From Gemmatimonadota bacterium (GTDB lineage Bacteria > Gemmatimonadota > Gemmatimonadetes > Gemmatimonadales > Gemmatimonadaceae), in the NCBI GenBank assembly GCA_028287285.1, contig JAQBPY010000185.1, positions 1-64,000 on the forward strand: 64,000 bases of DNA. Direction: 5' to 3'. Below are positions 54,201 through 63,111 of the stretch, piece by piece. The notes beneath the pieces were generated by a model. It was not told where the DNA came from, did not search any database, and saw only the letters and a list, made by a program, of their open reading frames with translations. The number at the start of each line of letters is the position of its first letter. The stretch's first letter is position 1. Made by a program: the position numbers and the translations under genes.

Positions 54201-54437
54201 CGCGGCCACGGCCTGCGCCGCATCCTCGGACGATGCACCCGGATAGTTCGCGGTGATGCGCACGGCCGGCGGCGTGATCTGCGGATATCGCGCGATTGGG
54301 AGCAGCTGGATGGCGAACATGCCCAGCAGCGTGATCACGATGGAGATCACGGCGCCAAGAACGGGCCGGCGGATGAAGAAGTAGCGAGCCTGCTGGGTTT
54401 CGTCTTCCGTTGGTGCAGACTGCGGCGTGTGACTCAC
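51288..54437 (-). CDS. RND efflux pump, inner-membrane transporter (HAE1/AcrB type)
   Basis: A 1049-residue protein of normal length for hydrophobe/amphiphile RND pumps. The first helix (LGAVISIVITLLGMFAIQL) is followed by the porter signature ANYPGASSEDAAQAV. The proton-relay aspartates lie in GIVVDDAIVVIENVER, and the second half repeats the 12-helix plan with RLRPILMTSFAFILGVLPL. It uses proton motive force to expel drugs, dyes or solvents. It overlaps adaptor and outer-membrane genes by four bases on each side. Confidence 0.95.
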   Translation of the reverse strand: MSHTPQSAPTEDETQQARYFFIRRPVLGAVISIVITLLGMFAIQLLPIARYPQITPPAVRITANYPGASSEDAAQAVAAPIEEQLAGLQGMLYYSSSNSSDGTTNITVTFDVTRNQDLAAVDVQNAVKLAEPQLPEAVRTNGITILKANTDILAVIAVTTNDKRYDATYLANYMKLYVVDELKRVPGVGDATPFPARDFSMLLQLDPEKMAQLGITVSDVSSAVREQNATNPAGRLGAEPSPPGTQLTLPITTLGRLQSPEEFNSIVIRARPDGSIVRLSDIGAASLGARSYDLEGRLNGVPTAFVLLYTRPGANALAVKSAVVARLDELQKTFPPGIHYAVPFDTTPFVSASIKEVTITLVEAMILVTLVVFLFLQSWRATLIPMLAVPVSVIGTFLGLLAFGMSINVLTLFGLVLAIGIVVDDAIVVIENVERIMATQKLPPRLAADLAIRQVGSALVAIVLVLCSVFVPVAFIGGVTGAFFKQFAMTIVIAVMLSGLVALTLTPALCAMLLKETDNHHTTGFFGWFNRVFARATNRYAGAVDSVLGRPKAWIAAFALLIGLAGLLWTKIPSAFIPTEDKGYMAMSIQLPDAASLQRTKATVANIEKIIRSEPSVVNIVALVGLDLLSQSNSTNGATVFLNVKPWEERSSHDALDSIAARLNGKLFAMRDANAFGFNLPEVPGLGLTAGVEINLQHRNGQDIRQFAQNVAQFRAASNQLPSVAALNSSFRASVPQVYVTVDRTSAKARGVNLTDLFATMQAFLSSLYINDFNLFGKTYRVQAKAGESFRQSPSDIGRLYVRGTNSQMIPVSALTSTAFRSAPTVVTRFNGFTSAQFTGTPKPGQSTGQLLNEVEQLIQTQFASSGLGVSYSGQSFQERASSGAAALVFVLGMILVFLVLAAQFESWSVPFAVLLGVPFGVLGALLGIWFRGQPNDIYFQVGLITVVGLAAKNAILIVEFASVLRAQGMGIREAAIEAARERLRPILMTSFAFILGVLPLMLASGAGAASRHSIGTGVFTGMLFATTIGIFFIPLFFQVIRGLAEGRR

Positions 54438-55537
54438 CGCTTCACTCCCACCGCGCTCGAATCGGCCGCGGTTGACGGCTTCACCACACGCCCCGCCGCA
54501 ACCTTCTGAATTCCGTCGACGACGACTCTGTCACCCGGAATCAGCCCGGAATCGATGATCCAGAGATTGCCGCTCCACGGCCCCGGCACCACGTCGCGTG
54601 TGGCCACGGTATCGCCCTTGCCAACGACGAATACGAATTGACGGCCGAGTCCCTGCTGCACGGCACGCTGCGGAATGGCAATGGCACTCTCGCGCGAGAA
54701 GCCCTCGAGCCGCACGCGCACGAATTGGCCCGGCAGCAAACGACGATCTCCATTCTCGAACGTCGCGCGAAAGGTCTGCGTGCCGCTCGCGGAATCCACG
54801 GTGGGCGAGGTAAAGTCGATGCGCCCCGTCCGGGGAAGCAGGGAGCCATCGGGAAGAATGACATGCACCACGGCGCCACCACCCGGCCGAAGCAACTGCC
54901 TCGACTGCGGCTGGTTCTGCCACGTCATCAGTTGCTGCGCAGACGGATGGAACGACACATAGACGGGGTCGAGCTGATCGATCGTCGTGAGCAGGTCTGC
55001 CGGCCCGGTCACGCGCGCACCAAGCTGCAACCGTGCAAGGCCGACCTGCCCGGTCATCTCGGCGCGAATCACGGTGTCGTCGAAATCCTTCTTCGCGGCG
55101 TCGATGACCGCCTGCGCGGATTCGACCTCGGAGCGCGCGTTGTCGACGTCCTGCTGCGCAACCGCGTGCCTTGGCAGCAATGGCTCGAGCCTGGCGAGCG
55201 TGCGCTTTGCGTTGTCGAGCCGGGCAAGCGCGTTGCGATAGCCCGCTTCGTATCGTACGACATCGAGCTTGAAGAGCACCTGGCCTTTGGTCACCACACT
55301 GCCTTCGGTGAACGCCCGGTCGGTGACGATACCTTCCACACGCGACCGCACTTCGACGCGGCGAAAGGGCTCGACTTGCCCCACGAACTCGTATGATTCC
55401 GGAATCGTGGTCTGCACGACGTTGACGATGCCGACGTCCGCGGGAGGCGGTGCGAATGCCTTTGGTTGTGCGCGCTCACACGCGGCAACGGAGAACAGAA
55501 GTGCTGCTGACGCGAGGGCGCGCGGTGGTAACGACAT
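54434..55537 (-). CDS. RND efflux periplasmic adaptor (MexA/AcrA type) lipoprotein
   Basis: A 367-residue membrane-fusion protein. Lipobox LFSVAAC with Cys20, barrel-sandwich halves (YEFVGQVEPFRRVEVRSRVE, VTKGQVLFKLD), an alpha-helical hairpin (~95-150) and C-terminal beta-barrel (LPRTGRIDFTSPTVDSASGT, LLPGQFVRVRL) are all visible. It bridges the pump and outer-membrane duct. As the first gene of the operon its promoter should lie in the 139-base spacer shared with the TonB receptor. Confidence 0.93.
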   Translation of the reverse strand: MSLPPRALASAALLFSVAACERAQPKAFAPPPADVGIVNVVQTTIPESYEFVGQVEPFRRVEVRSRVEGIVTDRAFTEGSVVTKGQVLFKLDVVRYEAGYRNALARLDNAKRTLARLEPLLPRHAVAQQDVDNARSEVESAQAVIDAAKKDFDDTVIRAEMTGQVGLARLQLGARVTGPADLLTTIDQLDPVYVSFHPSAQQLMTWQNQPQSRQLLRPGGGAVVHVILPDGSLLPRTGRIDFTSPTVDSASGTQTFRATFENGDRRLLPGQFVRVRLEGFSRESAIAIPQRAVQQGLGRQFVFVVGKGDTVATRDVVPGPWSGNLWIIDSGLIPGDRVVVDGIQKVAAGRVVKPSTAADSSAVGVKR

Positions 55538-55676
55538 GATTCGTATTGAGGGAGAGCCGGTTGCGGCGGTAATCTCTCAACCGGCGCATCATCACGTAAG
55601 TTCCGCGACAGTCCGCACGCATAAATTTTTAGTGGTCCTGCTCAGCTCGGTATTCCACTCACCACTTACAGAGAAA

Positions 55677-57476
55677 GTGAACGTGATCCTGCTCGATGAA
55701 TGCAGAAATGCTCGTGCCTTGTTCGTTGTGGCGATCCTGACGCTGGTTCCTGCAGCTTCGCATGCGCAGGCCAGCCCGCAGCTGCTCGACACGATGCATG
55801 TGAGCGTGACGTCGCGGGCACGTGCCGCCGGCTCGGGCATGCGCAGCGTAACGATCGTGTCACGCGCCGACATCGACCGGACCGCTGCGCTCACACTCGG
55901 CGACGTCCTCGCTCCGATCACCGGCGTGGACATTCGTGCACGCTCGTCCGCCTCCGCCGACGTCGCCCTCCGCGGCGCCTCCGTCGAAGGTGTAATCGTC
56001 CTGGTGGATGGTGTGCGCGTGAGCGATCAGCAGAGTGGGCATTTCGATCTCGATCTTGCCGTCCCGCTCAGCATGGTCGATCACATCGAGATCCTGCGCG
56101 GCACGAGCTCCGCACTCTACGGTGCGGACGCCGTGGGCGGCGTGATCAATGTCGTGACGCGTGCGCGGGCAACTCGTGGCATCGAGGCAGGGGGCGGAAG
56201 CTTCGGTTCGTCGTCACTGGCCATGAATGCCGCACAGGGGCCGGCGTCGGCCGCTGCGGATTTCGCAAAGTCGAGCGGGCATCGCGACGGCACTGACTAC
56301 ACCTCGACGCAGGCGCGAGCGAGCCTCGGCAGCGGCGCACTGCACATTGACGGCGGCCTGGGCGTACGACATTTCGGCGCGGCCGACTTCTACGGCGCCT
56401 ACCCGGCGTACGAGGATACCCGGACAGCCACGCTTTCCGCATCGTATCACGCCGCGCTGGGCTCCTCGTGGTTCCTGACGACGTCCGCCGACACGCGCCG
56501 GCACGGGGATCTCTTCACCCTCTACCGCAATAATCCCGCGGCCTACCAGAACCAGCATACGTCGTGGCAATCCGGCGCCGAGGTCGTGGCCCATGGCCAG
56601 CCATCAGATGTGGTGTCCGTCGCAATCGGGGGAGATGCGCATAATCTTTCACTCACGAGCGCCCGGCTCGGTGATCACGACACGCAGCGCGGCGCGCTGT
56701 TTTCGGAGCTGACGCTGGGGCAACCCGGCCACGCATCGATTGACGCCGGCGCGCGCGTGGACTGGTCGTCAGACGACACGCCGTTCTTTTCCCCGTCGCT
56801 CGCCGGCATGCTCCCATTGGGCAATGGCATCGTGTTACGTGCATCGGGGGCTCGCGGCTATCGCGAGCCGACGTGGACGGAACGGTATTATCACGACCCC
56901 GCGAACATCGGAGATTCCACGATCACCGCCGAGACGTTCTGGTCTGGTGAAATTGGCGGCAAGGCCACGCTCACGCCGCGGACCTCGCTCGATGCGGTGT
57001 ATTTCTGGCGCGAGGCGGATCAGCTCATCGACTGGACGAAGCCATCCAGTGCGCCGGATGCAACACCATGGCACACCATGAACGTGGAGCGTGCGTCGTA
57101 TCGCGGCGTGGAGGCGGAGGCAACGCTGCGTGAGCTGTTCGACGCGGATTGGACGTTGCGGGCGTCGGCGCTTTCATTCACGGCTAATGCGGCAACAGGG
57201 TACAAGGGCAAATACGCGTTGAGTCCCGTCACGAGCTCGGCGGGCATCAGCGCGACATTTCACCTTGGCGATACGCGCTTTGGCCTGGACGCCGCGAGAT
57301 CGCGTCGTGCCGGCGAGGGAACGCAAACGCTCGGCAACCTGCGTGTTGCGACGCCGGCGGGTCCGGCGCAACTCAGGGTGGATTTCTTCAACCTGGGCAA
57401 CAGTGCGTATCTCGACGTGAGCGGAAAGCCGATCGCGGGGCGGGCGGTGCATGCGTCGCTGGGATGGCATTTGTAG
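55677..57476 (+). CDS. TonB-dependent receptor (BtuB-like)
   Basis: A ~599-residue receptor. GTG 55677 precedes a signal peptide (ALFVVAILTLVPAASHAQ); another GTG lies two codons on, and no in-frame ATG is suitable. The plug has LTLGDVLAPITGVDIRAR, VIVLVDGVRVSDQQSGHFDL and IEILRGTSSALYGADAVGGV, matching BtuB-type plugs. The barrel ends VHASLGWHL with terminal aromatic/Leu pattern. BtuB-like receptors import cobalamin or other cofactors; I see no cobalamin riboswitch upstream, only a GCCGGTTG/CAACCGGC hairpin at about 55555-55586, so the ligand is open. Confidence 0.88.
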   Translation: MNVILLDECRNARALFVVAILTLVPAASHAQASPQLLDTMHVSVTSRARAAGSGMRSVTIVSRADIDRTAALTLGDVLAPITGVDIRARSSASADVALRGASVEGVIVLVDGVRVSDQQSGHFDLDLAVPLSMVDHIEILRGTSSALYGADAVGGVINVVTRARATRGIEAGGGSFGSSSLAMNAAQGPASAAADFAKSSGHRDGTDYTSTQARASLGSGALHIDGGLGVRHFGAADFYGAYPAYEDTRTATLSASYHAALGSSWFLTTSADTRRHGDLFTLYRNNPAAYQNQHTSWQSGAEVVAHGQPSDVVSVAIGGDAHNLSLTSARLGDHDTQRGALFSELTLGQPGHASIDAGARVDWSSDDTPFFSPSLAGMLPLGNGIVLRASGARGYREPTWTERYYHDPANIGDSTITAETFWSGEIGGKATLTPRTSLDAVYFWREADQLIDWTKPSSAPDATPWHTMNVERASYRGVEAEATLRELFDADWTLRASALSFTANAATGYKGKYALSPVTSSAGISATFHLGDTRFGLDAARSRRAGEGTQTLGNLRVATPAGPAQLRVDFFNLGNSAYLDVSGKPIAGRAVHASLGWHL

Positions 57477-57487
57477 AGCTCCAATGT

Positions 57488-57694
57488 GTCATCCCGCACG
57501 AGGGAGCGAAGCGAACGAGTGTCGGGAAATACTTTCGCTGCGCCAATGCCGGCCCATGCGGAGGGGTAGAATGTCCCGACAGTCGCTTCGCTCCTGCGGG
57601 ATGACAAGTAGGCGTTATTCGCGCGGGATGACAATTGTGCTTCACTCCCGCACGATTGTCGTCCTGAGCGCAGCAAAGGACCTGCCCTTACTGC
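57488..57694. repeat. Cluster of dispersed palindromic elements between convergent genes
   Basis: At 57488-57531: GTCATCCCGCACGAGG then GAGCGAAGCGAACGAGTGTC. At 57573-57606: GTCCCGACAGTCGCTTCGCT then CCTGCGGGATGAC. At 57621-57633: a partial GCGGGATGACAAT. At 57658-57694: the second class, GTCGTCCTGAGCGCAGCAAA then GGACCTG. The last copy contains the stop codon of the DinB gene (57688), so the element has become the 3' end of a coding region. Confidence 0.78.
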
Positions 57695-58191
57695 GCCTTC
57701 AACACCCGCACGGTGACAGACAACGCACCAACGTGACGCATCGCATGCTCGGCGCCATGCACCAGGCAACCCATTACCGTTGACGGCAGTTGCGCGCGCC
57801 CCACGCCGCGAAAGTCTCCCAGCGTCGCAACGTCGACGGTACGCAGCTCCTCGACCGCGGCCTCGATGCGCGTGTCGAGTATCTCCATCGCCCGCGAAAC
57901 ATCCTGGGCGGCCAGGTGGTCACCTTCGCCGCGCAGGGCAATGAACTGGCCCTCCGCGAGCAATTCGCCACGCGCGTATGTAAACAGCCGGTCCACCACA
58001 CCGGGAATGTGACGAAGATGGAACGCCGGCGATGCAACACCGCCCGGGCGCGCGTTCCACTGTTCTTCGGTCAGCCCCTCTACCAGCTCGCCGACACTCT
58101 CGCGCACCTGCAGCAGAATGTGCGCGACAGGCACGAGCACCGCCGGCACACCGCCGACGGGCCCGCGCTGCCACCATTCTGTCGTGTTCAC
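57688..58191 (-). CDS. DinB-family protein
   Basis: A 167-residue cytoplasmic DinB/YfiT-like four-helix protein. Conserved positions include FHLRHIPGVVDRLFTYARGE and a C-terminal HGAEHAMRHVGAL, which together would supply a three-histidine metal site. It starts at GTG 58191, overlapping the stop of the amidohydrolase gene by four bases, so it is probably translated with it. Its last codons come from a dispersed repeat element. Family members act as thiol-dependent hydrolases or transferases; function here is unknown. Confidence 0.85.
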   Translation of the reverse strand: MNTTEWWQRGPVGGVPAVLVPVAHILLQVRESVGELVEGLTEEQWNARPGGVASPAFHLRHIPGVVDRLFTYARGELLAEGQFIALRGEGDHLAAQDVSRAMEILDTRIEAAVEELRTVDVATLGDFRGVGRAQLPSTVMGCLVHGAEHAMRHVGALSVTVRVLKAQ

Positions 58192-61100
58192 GGCGCCATG
58201 GTCGTCTTCATCCTGTCGCGCGTGGGCGACTCGTCCTCATTCCACGGGAAGGGAGCGCCCTTCACCTGACGCGGGTACACCTCGTCCAGGTTGCTCGCGT
58301 CGTACATGCGGCCGTTCTTCATCACGTACTTGATCGCCGCCGTATTCTGCAGGTTGTCGAGCGGATTTCTGTCGAACACCAGCAGATCGGCCATCTTGCC
58401 CACCTCGAGCGACCCGATGTCCTTGCCGAGTCCCAGTGCGTCGGCGCCGAGTGTCGTGGCGACCTTCAGGGCGTCCCACGGTGTCATGCCGTCGCCCATG
58501 CCGATGTTCCAGAGCTCCCAGTGGTAGCCGATGCCCTGCTGCTGCCCATGTGAGCCCACGCCGGCACTACCGCCAGCATCGATGAGGTGCTTGATGTCGC
58601 CGCCCACGAGCTTCATGGGATACTGGTTGTCGGCGAACCAGCCGGCCTGCGCCTTCGTTGTCACGGCACCCTGTGATCCTCCGCGACGCAGGATCTTGCT
58701 CTCGAGATCACTCCATGGCGTGAACAGCTGCAGCTTGGAATCGTGCAGCAGGTCCATGTGCTCGTACCAGTAGTTCTCGGCCCATGGAGCACCATACGCC
58801 ACGATGATCGTCGGCGTATAGGTGATACCGGATTCCTTCAGCAGGCGGATGACGTCCGACTGAAGCGGGTACGTGGGGATGGTGTGTTCATGACCCGAGT
58901 AGCCGTCAATCGCCTCGGTCATGTTCATCTTGTAGTCGAGGCCACCCTCCGTGGTGGGCATGAGCTTGAGCTCATTTGCCGCCTGGATCACCCACTGGCG
59001 GACTTCACGGTTGCCGGTCTCGTACTCCTTGATCGTCTTCGTGTCGTAGTACTCGGCGTAGCGCTTGAGCACCGTGCGTGCATTCTCGAGACTGCGAATG
59101 TTCTCCGCGGCAAAAACGCCCGGGCCGGTGGAATAGATTCGCGGCGCCAACACCAGACCCGCCTTCTCCTGATCCTCGTAGCTCAGCACATCGGTCGAGC
59201 CGGTTTGTGGATCGCGCGCCGTTGTTACTCCGTATGCGAGATTCGCGGCATAGCTCCACACGGGATCACGGTGTACGGCGCTCGCCAGCCGCAGGTGCGC
59301 ATGCGTGTCGACAAAGCCGGGGCTGATCGTCTTTCCGCTGACGTCAATCTCCTTCGCCCCTGCCGGCACCGTCACCGAGCCACTCGGTCCAATGGCGGTA
59401 ATGTGGTTGTTCGTGATGACGATGTCGCCCTTCTCGATGACTTCGGTTCCCTTCATCGTGATGATCCGGGCGCCTCGGAGCACGGCAATCGCCTTGGGTA
59501 TGTCACGCTCCGCCTGAATCCGGATGCGTGTTTCAACCGGCTTGTACGTTGGCAATGGCGGACGTCCGCCTCTCCCACCCCGCCCCGCCGCGGCAGGGTC
59601 ACCACCTGTTGAATCGGGCGCTCCGCCCACGGCGGGTACGCCGCGCGCCTTTCGCACCGAATCATCAAAGGCGATTGCGCGGGCGACGTCGTACACCGCG
59701 TGCGCGTTGCCGATGGACCAGTGGATGGTGTTGCCGTCGCTGCCCCAGTGCGGAAACTGCGCGCCGATGTCGGTGAGCTTGCGCGACGGAAACGCCTGCC
59801 CGCCGCCCGCTACCGCTGGGTCTCCGCCGCCGCCGCCGCCGCGACCTTCACCAACCGTGATCGTCGGCTCCGGGCCGCCGGGCCACGGAATATCGGGCAC
59901 GTAGTAGAGGTCCGTGCCGATCTGCGCCAGCACGTGTTGACCGTCGGGCGATATCTGCGCCCATGCGGCACCGCCACCCCGTCCGCCGCCGCCGCCCGCA
60001 CCGGCAGGCGCAGCACCCGTGATACGCGCAATCGCCTTGATGTCCGTTCCGTCCCAGCGCATGGAATACAGACCGCGCTGGCCGGAATAGGCAAAGATGC
60101 GCGAGGTGTCGCGCGCGCTGAAATGTGCGTCGCCCGCGTTGCTCGCAATGAACGTCGACGCGCCACCGGCCGCGGGAATCCACACGAGGTCACCGCCACC
60201 ACCGCCACGGCCACCGCCGCCGCCACTCGTGCGGAATGCGCGCGACGGGCCTCGTGTCGCCACGATGCGCTGCCCGTTGGGTGTGTAAACCGGATTCGTC
60301 CACATGCCTTCCTGCGGCGTGAGACGCTGGGGACGTCCGCTGCCGTCGCTCGACACACGATTCAGGTACCCGATGCTGTCGTCCCACGTGGTGTATGCGA
60401 TGTACCTGCCGTCGGGACTCCACGCCGGCTCGAACTCGCCCCGCGTGGAATTCGTGAGCCGCTTTGGCGTGCCCGCCGGATACTCCATCACGTACAGGTG
60501 GTCGAGCGCCACGAACGCCAGCTTTTTGCCGTCGGGGCTCGGCACGGCATCGCGGATCTGCTTGATCGTGAACATCGCGGAATCACTGATGCGATAGTCG
60601 AACGCGACATGCGGTCCCATCGCCTGCATGACGTCCACTTCGAACGGAATTTCGGTCGCCTGCTTCGTGGCGATCGCAATCCTGTAAAACTTTCCGCCCC
60701 ACGTCGTGACGAGGGATTTCGAGTCTGGTGTAAAGCTCATGCCGGGATAGACGTCCAACGTCGCAAGCGACTCCTGGTCGTCGCGCTGCACGGGGCCGGT
60801 GAGCCAGTCATCTTCGTTCGTCGCAAGGTTGCGGATGCGGAGCCTGGTCTGGTCCACGTAGCGTGTTCCGTACACCAGCCACTTTCCATCGGGCGACAGC
60901 GTGGGCCGAAATGCGGAGCCCCAGCGGTTTTCCTTCGTGGTCACGCGGCCCGTTTCGCGGTCGTACTGGCGCAGGTCGTAGTCACCAAGCGGAGTATTGT
61001 AGATCCACCGTCCGCGACGCTCGGCGAAGTACACATAGCGCGAGTCTTTCGCGGACATCGCCGGACCCTCTTCGCGCGTGACGTCGGCTCCGGCCGCGCC

Positions 61101-61667
61101 GCCCCGGCCACCAGCCGCCGCCGCGGGATCGTCACGAATGAGCTGAATGCCACTGCCGCCGGTGGCCGGAAACATCCACAGCTTCGAGCCCTTGGTGGCG
61201 ATGATGTACTTGCCGTCCGGCGTCCAGATGGGCGACTCGTATTCGTTCGTATTGCCCGTGGTGATCTGCACGGTGTCCTTCTTGTCCACGGAGATCGTGA
61301 AGATGTTGTAGCCTCCGGTGCGGTCGCTCACGTAGACGATCTTCCTGCCGTCCGGCGAGAACCGCGGCTGGCCATCGAACGCCATTCCACGCGTGATGGG
61401 GCTCGCCTTGCCGCCCGTAAACGGCATCACGTAAAGATCACCGAGATGATCGAAGACGATGGACTTCCCGTCGGGCGACACGTCCGACGACATCCAGTTG
61501 CCCACGCTCGTGGTAAAGGTCATCGTACGCGTTGGGCGAAGCGGCAATCCCTCCTGCATTGGATCGCGCGGGGGACCGGCCGCGCCACGCTGGGCAGAGG
61601 CGATGACCGGGAAGACGGCCAGCACACACAGGACGGTGCGGGCGACTCGAGTGAAGAAGGCGGACAT
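58188..61667 (-). CDS. Exported PD40-propeller amidohydrolase
   Basis: A 1159-residue protein. The start MSAFFTRVARTVLCVLAVF is chosen as the signal peptide; the 42 codons upstream are discarded. Residues ~50-700 form TolB-like PD40 propeller repeats (SSDVSPDGKSIVFDHLGDLY, QPRFSPDGRKIVYVSDRTGG, PIWTPDGKYIIATKGSKLW). Several Gly/Arg-rich loops interrupt it. Residues ~780-1150 are an amidohydrolase: SPGFVDTHAHL metal site, YAANLAYGVTTARDPQTG, and a late EVGKMADLLVFDRNPLDNL. It probably cleaves amide or cyclic bonds in peptides outside the cytoplasm. It precedes and overlaps the DinB gene. Confidence 0.88.
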   Translation of the reverse strand: MSAFFTRVARTVLCVLAVFPVIASAQRGAAGPPRDPMQEGLPLRPTRTMTFTTSVGNWMSSDVSPDGKSIVFDHLGDLYVMPFTGGKASPITRGMAFDGQPRFSPDGRKIVYVSDRTGGYNIFTISVDKKDTVQITTGNTNEYESPIWTPDGKYIIATKGSKLWMFPATGGSGIQLIRDDPAAAAGGRGGAAGADVTREEGPAMSAKDSRYVYFAERRGRWIYNTPLGDYDLRQYDRETGRVTTKENRWGSAFRPTLSPDGKWLVYGTRYVDQTRLRIRNLATNEDDWLTGPVQRDDQESLATLDVYPGMSFTPDSKSLVTTWGGKFYRIAIATKQATEIPFEVDVMQAMGPHVAFDYRISDSAMFTIKQIRDAVPSPDGKKLAFVALDHLYVMEYPAGTPKRLTNSTRGEFEPAWSPDGRYIAYTTWDDSIGYLNRVSSDGSGRPQRLTPQEGMWTNPVYTPNGQRIVATRGPSRAFRTSGGGGGRGGGGGDLVWIPAAGGASTFIASNAGDAHFSARDTSRIFAYSGQRGLYSMRWDGTDIKAIARITGAAPAGAGGGGGRGGGAAWAQISPDGQHVLAQIGTDLYYVPDIPWPGGPEPTITVGEGRGGGGGGDPAVAGGGQAFPSRKLTDIGAQFPHWGSDGNTIHWSIGNAHAVYDVARAIAFDDSVRKARGVPAVGGAPDSTGGDPAAAGRGGRGGRPPLPTYKPVETRIRIQAERDIPKAIAVLRGARIITMKGTEVIEKGDIVITNNHITAIGPSGSVTVPAGAKEIDVSGKTISPGFVDTHAHLRLASAVHRDPVWSYAANLAYGVTTARDPQTGSTDVLSYEDQEKAGLVLAPRIYSTGPGVFAAENIRSLENARTVLKRYAEYYDTKTIKEYETGNREVRQWVIQAANELKLMPTTEGGLDYKMNMTEAIDGYSGHEHTIPTYPLQSDVIRLLKESGITYTPTIIVAYGAPWAENYWYEHMDLLHDSKLQLFTPWSDLESKILRRGGSQGAVTTKAQAGWFADNQYPMKLVGGDIKHLIDAGGSAGVGSHGQQQGIGYHWELWNIGMGDGMTPWDALKVATTLGADALGLGKDIGSLEVGKMADLLVFDRNPLDNLQNTAAIKYVMKNGRMYDASNLDEVYPRQVKGAPFPWNEDESPTRDRMKTTMAP

Positions 61668-61768
61668 TCGGATGACCTTGGTCAGTTTTGCAACAGGCAT
61701 GTATCGATGAGCGGCACGTCGCAAAAAGTGCAGGCGGGCCGAGCGACAAGCAATGCTTTTCGATAGTT

Positions 61769-62480
61769 TCATTTGCAGACAATCGCAATACACACCCAGA
61801 TGTCAACCGTCCCTGGCTGCGAGCCCGATCCTTCAACGGAAATGAACGCGTAGCGATCGTCGTCCGTCACGGCCATGCCGTGCACCACCTTGCGCGTGGT
61901 GGGAATTCGCGCGAGCTTTTTTCCGCTCGCGACGTCGATCACGGAGACAGATGCGTCGCGCTTGTTGGTGCCGATCAGTTTTGTGCCGTCGTGCGTGAGG
62001 CCAAGATTGTAGACGCCGTTCCCCGTTGGAATGCGGCGTGTGACCTTCCACGCCTTCGTGTCGATCTCCACGATCTCGCTGGACTTGTTGCATGCCACCC
62101 ACACGCGCGAATTGTCCGGCGACGGCTGCGCCCACCCAGCGTGCGGGTATCGATCTCCACGAGCGACTCGTCCATCATGCACACGGAATAGTGCCTGGTG
62201 CCGTCCGCGCTGAAGCGTGAGCCGTGCGGCATCGTGCACGTCCTGATGCGCGCGATCTCCACCATCTGGTCCGGTTCGACGACCGACACGTCACTCGTGA
62301 CCATCTCGCCGTGCAGGTTGAAGTTCACGACGTACACGTAGTACCCGTCGGGCGACACCTGCATCGTTGCCGGAAAATTGCCGAGCATCACGCGGCCTTT
62401 GAGCTCGTTGCTGGCTGCGTCGAACTTGAGCAGGCTATGCGCGGAGGCGGTGTCAGGCCCAGCACCCATGCCCAGCTCCC
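61769..62480 (-). pseudogene. Decayed YVTN/YncE-like beta-propeller
   Basis: Two overlapping frames carry successive propeller blades. The first (about 62480 to 62140) has LLKFDAASNELKGRVMLGNF, ATMQVSPDGYYVYVVNF and SVCMMDESLVEIDTRTLG. The second, in another frame (about 62145 to 61769), continues AQPSPDNSRVWVACNKSSEI, LGLTHDGTKLIGTNKRDASV and VHGMAVTDDDRYAFISVEG. Blade residues appear to be missing at the junction. No start codon with signal peptide precedes the first piece, and the second ends abruptly in PGTVDIWVCIAIVCK. The gene is truncated at both ends and internally shifted. Confidence 0.65.
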
Positions 62481-62546
62481 ATGCGTGCCTTTGATTCACC
62501 ACGCACGATTCTGGTGACGGTGTTTGTCCACGCACTTCCCAACTTG

Positions 62547-63080
62547 ATGACCCAACCGTCAAGTGAGAGAAACGTGTCATACACCCTATGGAGCCGTGGC
62601 CGGCTCATTGGCCACACCGACCTGGCCTTTACCACCGACATCGAAGGAGCTCGCGCCGGATTTTTCTTTCCCACGGAAACCGGTGCTTCCTTCGTTCGCA
62701 TCGCCGTCGAAGCGTCCGAGATTCTGCTCGCCGCGCGAGACGGCACGGACAGAACAACGCTGATGGCCGACCTCACCGCGGCCGCGGATCGCTGCAGCGC
62801 CCTCGAGTTCGAGTTGCGCGGGCCAGATGGCGTGGTGGTCGCCACCACGGACATCGGCATCCGCGACACGGAACTGCTGGCGTCATGGGCCGACCTGGAC
62901 GACGAGAACGTCTCCAGTGCGGAGCTCTCACCCGAGGAGCAGTGCACGTTCGATACGGCCGTGGAGCACGATCTTCTGGTCCTGCAGGAAGCGCGCGGCG
63001 ACGACTGGCTCGCGCGCGCCACCGACGACGGAGAGTGGAACGAGCCGGAATTTCCACGCTACCAGATTTTCGTGACCTGA
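62547..63080 (+). CDS. Hypothetical protein, cytoplasmic
   Basis: A 177-residue protein starting MTQPSSERNVSYTLWSRGRL. A GTG at 62574 (VSYTLWSRG) with GAGAGAAAC before it is an equally good start. The sequence is acidic and has no signal peptide or membrane segment: LIGHTDLAFTTDIEGARAGF, LMADLTAAADRCSALEFEL, LLASWADLDDENVSS. I recognise no family. The fold looks alpha/beta. It converges on the last gene of the window with 31 bases between stops. Confidence 0.6.
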   Translation: MTQPSSERNVSYTLWSRGRLIGHTDLAFTTDIEGARAGFFFPTETGASFVRIAVEASEILLAARDGTDRTTLMADLTAAADRCSALEFELRGPDGVVVATTDIGIRDTELLASWADLDDENVSSAELSPEEQCTFDTAVEHDLLVLQEARGDDWLARATDDGEWNEPEFPRYQIFVT

Positions 63081-63111
63081 CCGGCGCCGTGGCGCAGGGC
63101 GACATCCCTGT

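Noticed and set aside
55555-55676. Cobalamin riboswitch before the BtuB-like receptor
   Set aside because: I could not find the conserved B12-box sequence or the expected helices in the short leader; only a simple 8-bp hairpin is present.
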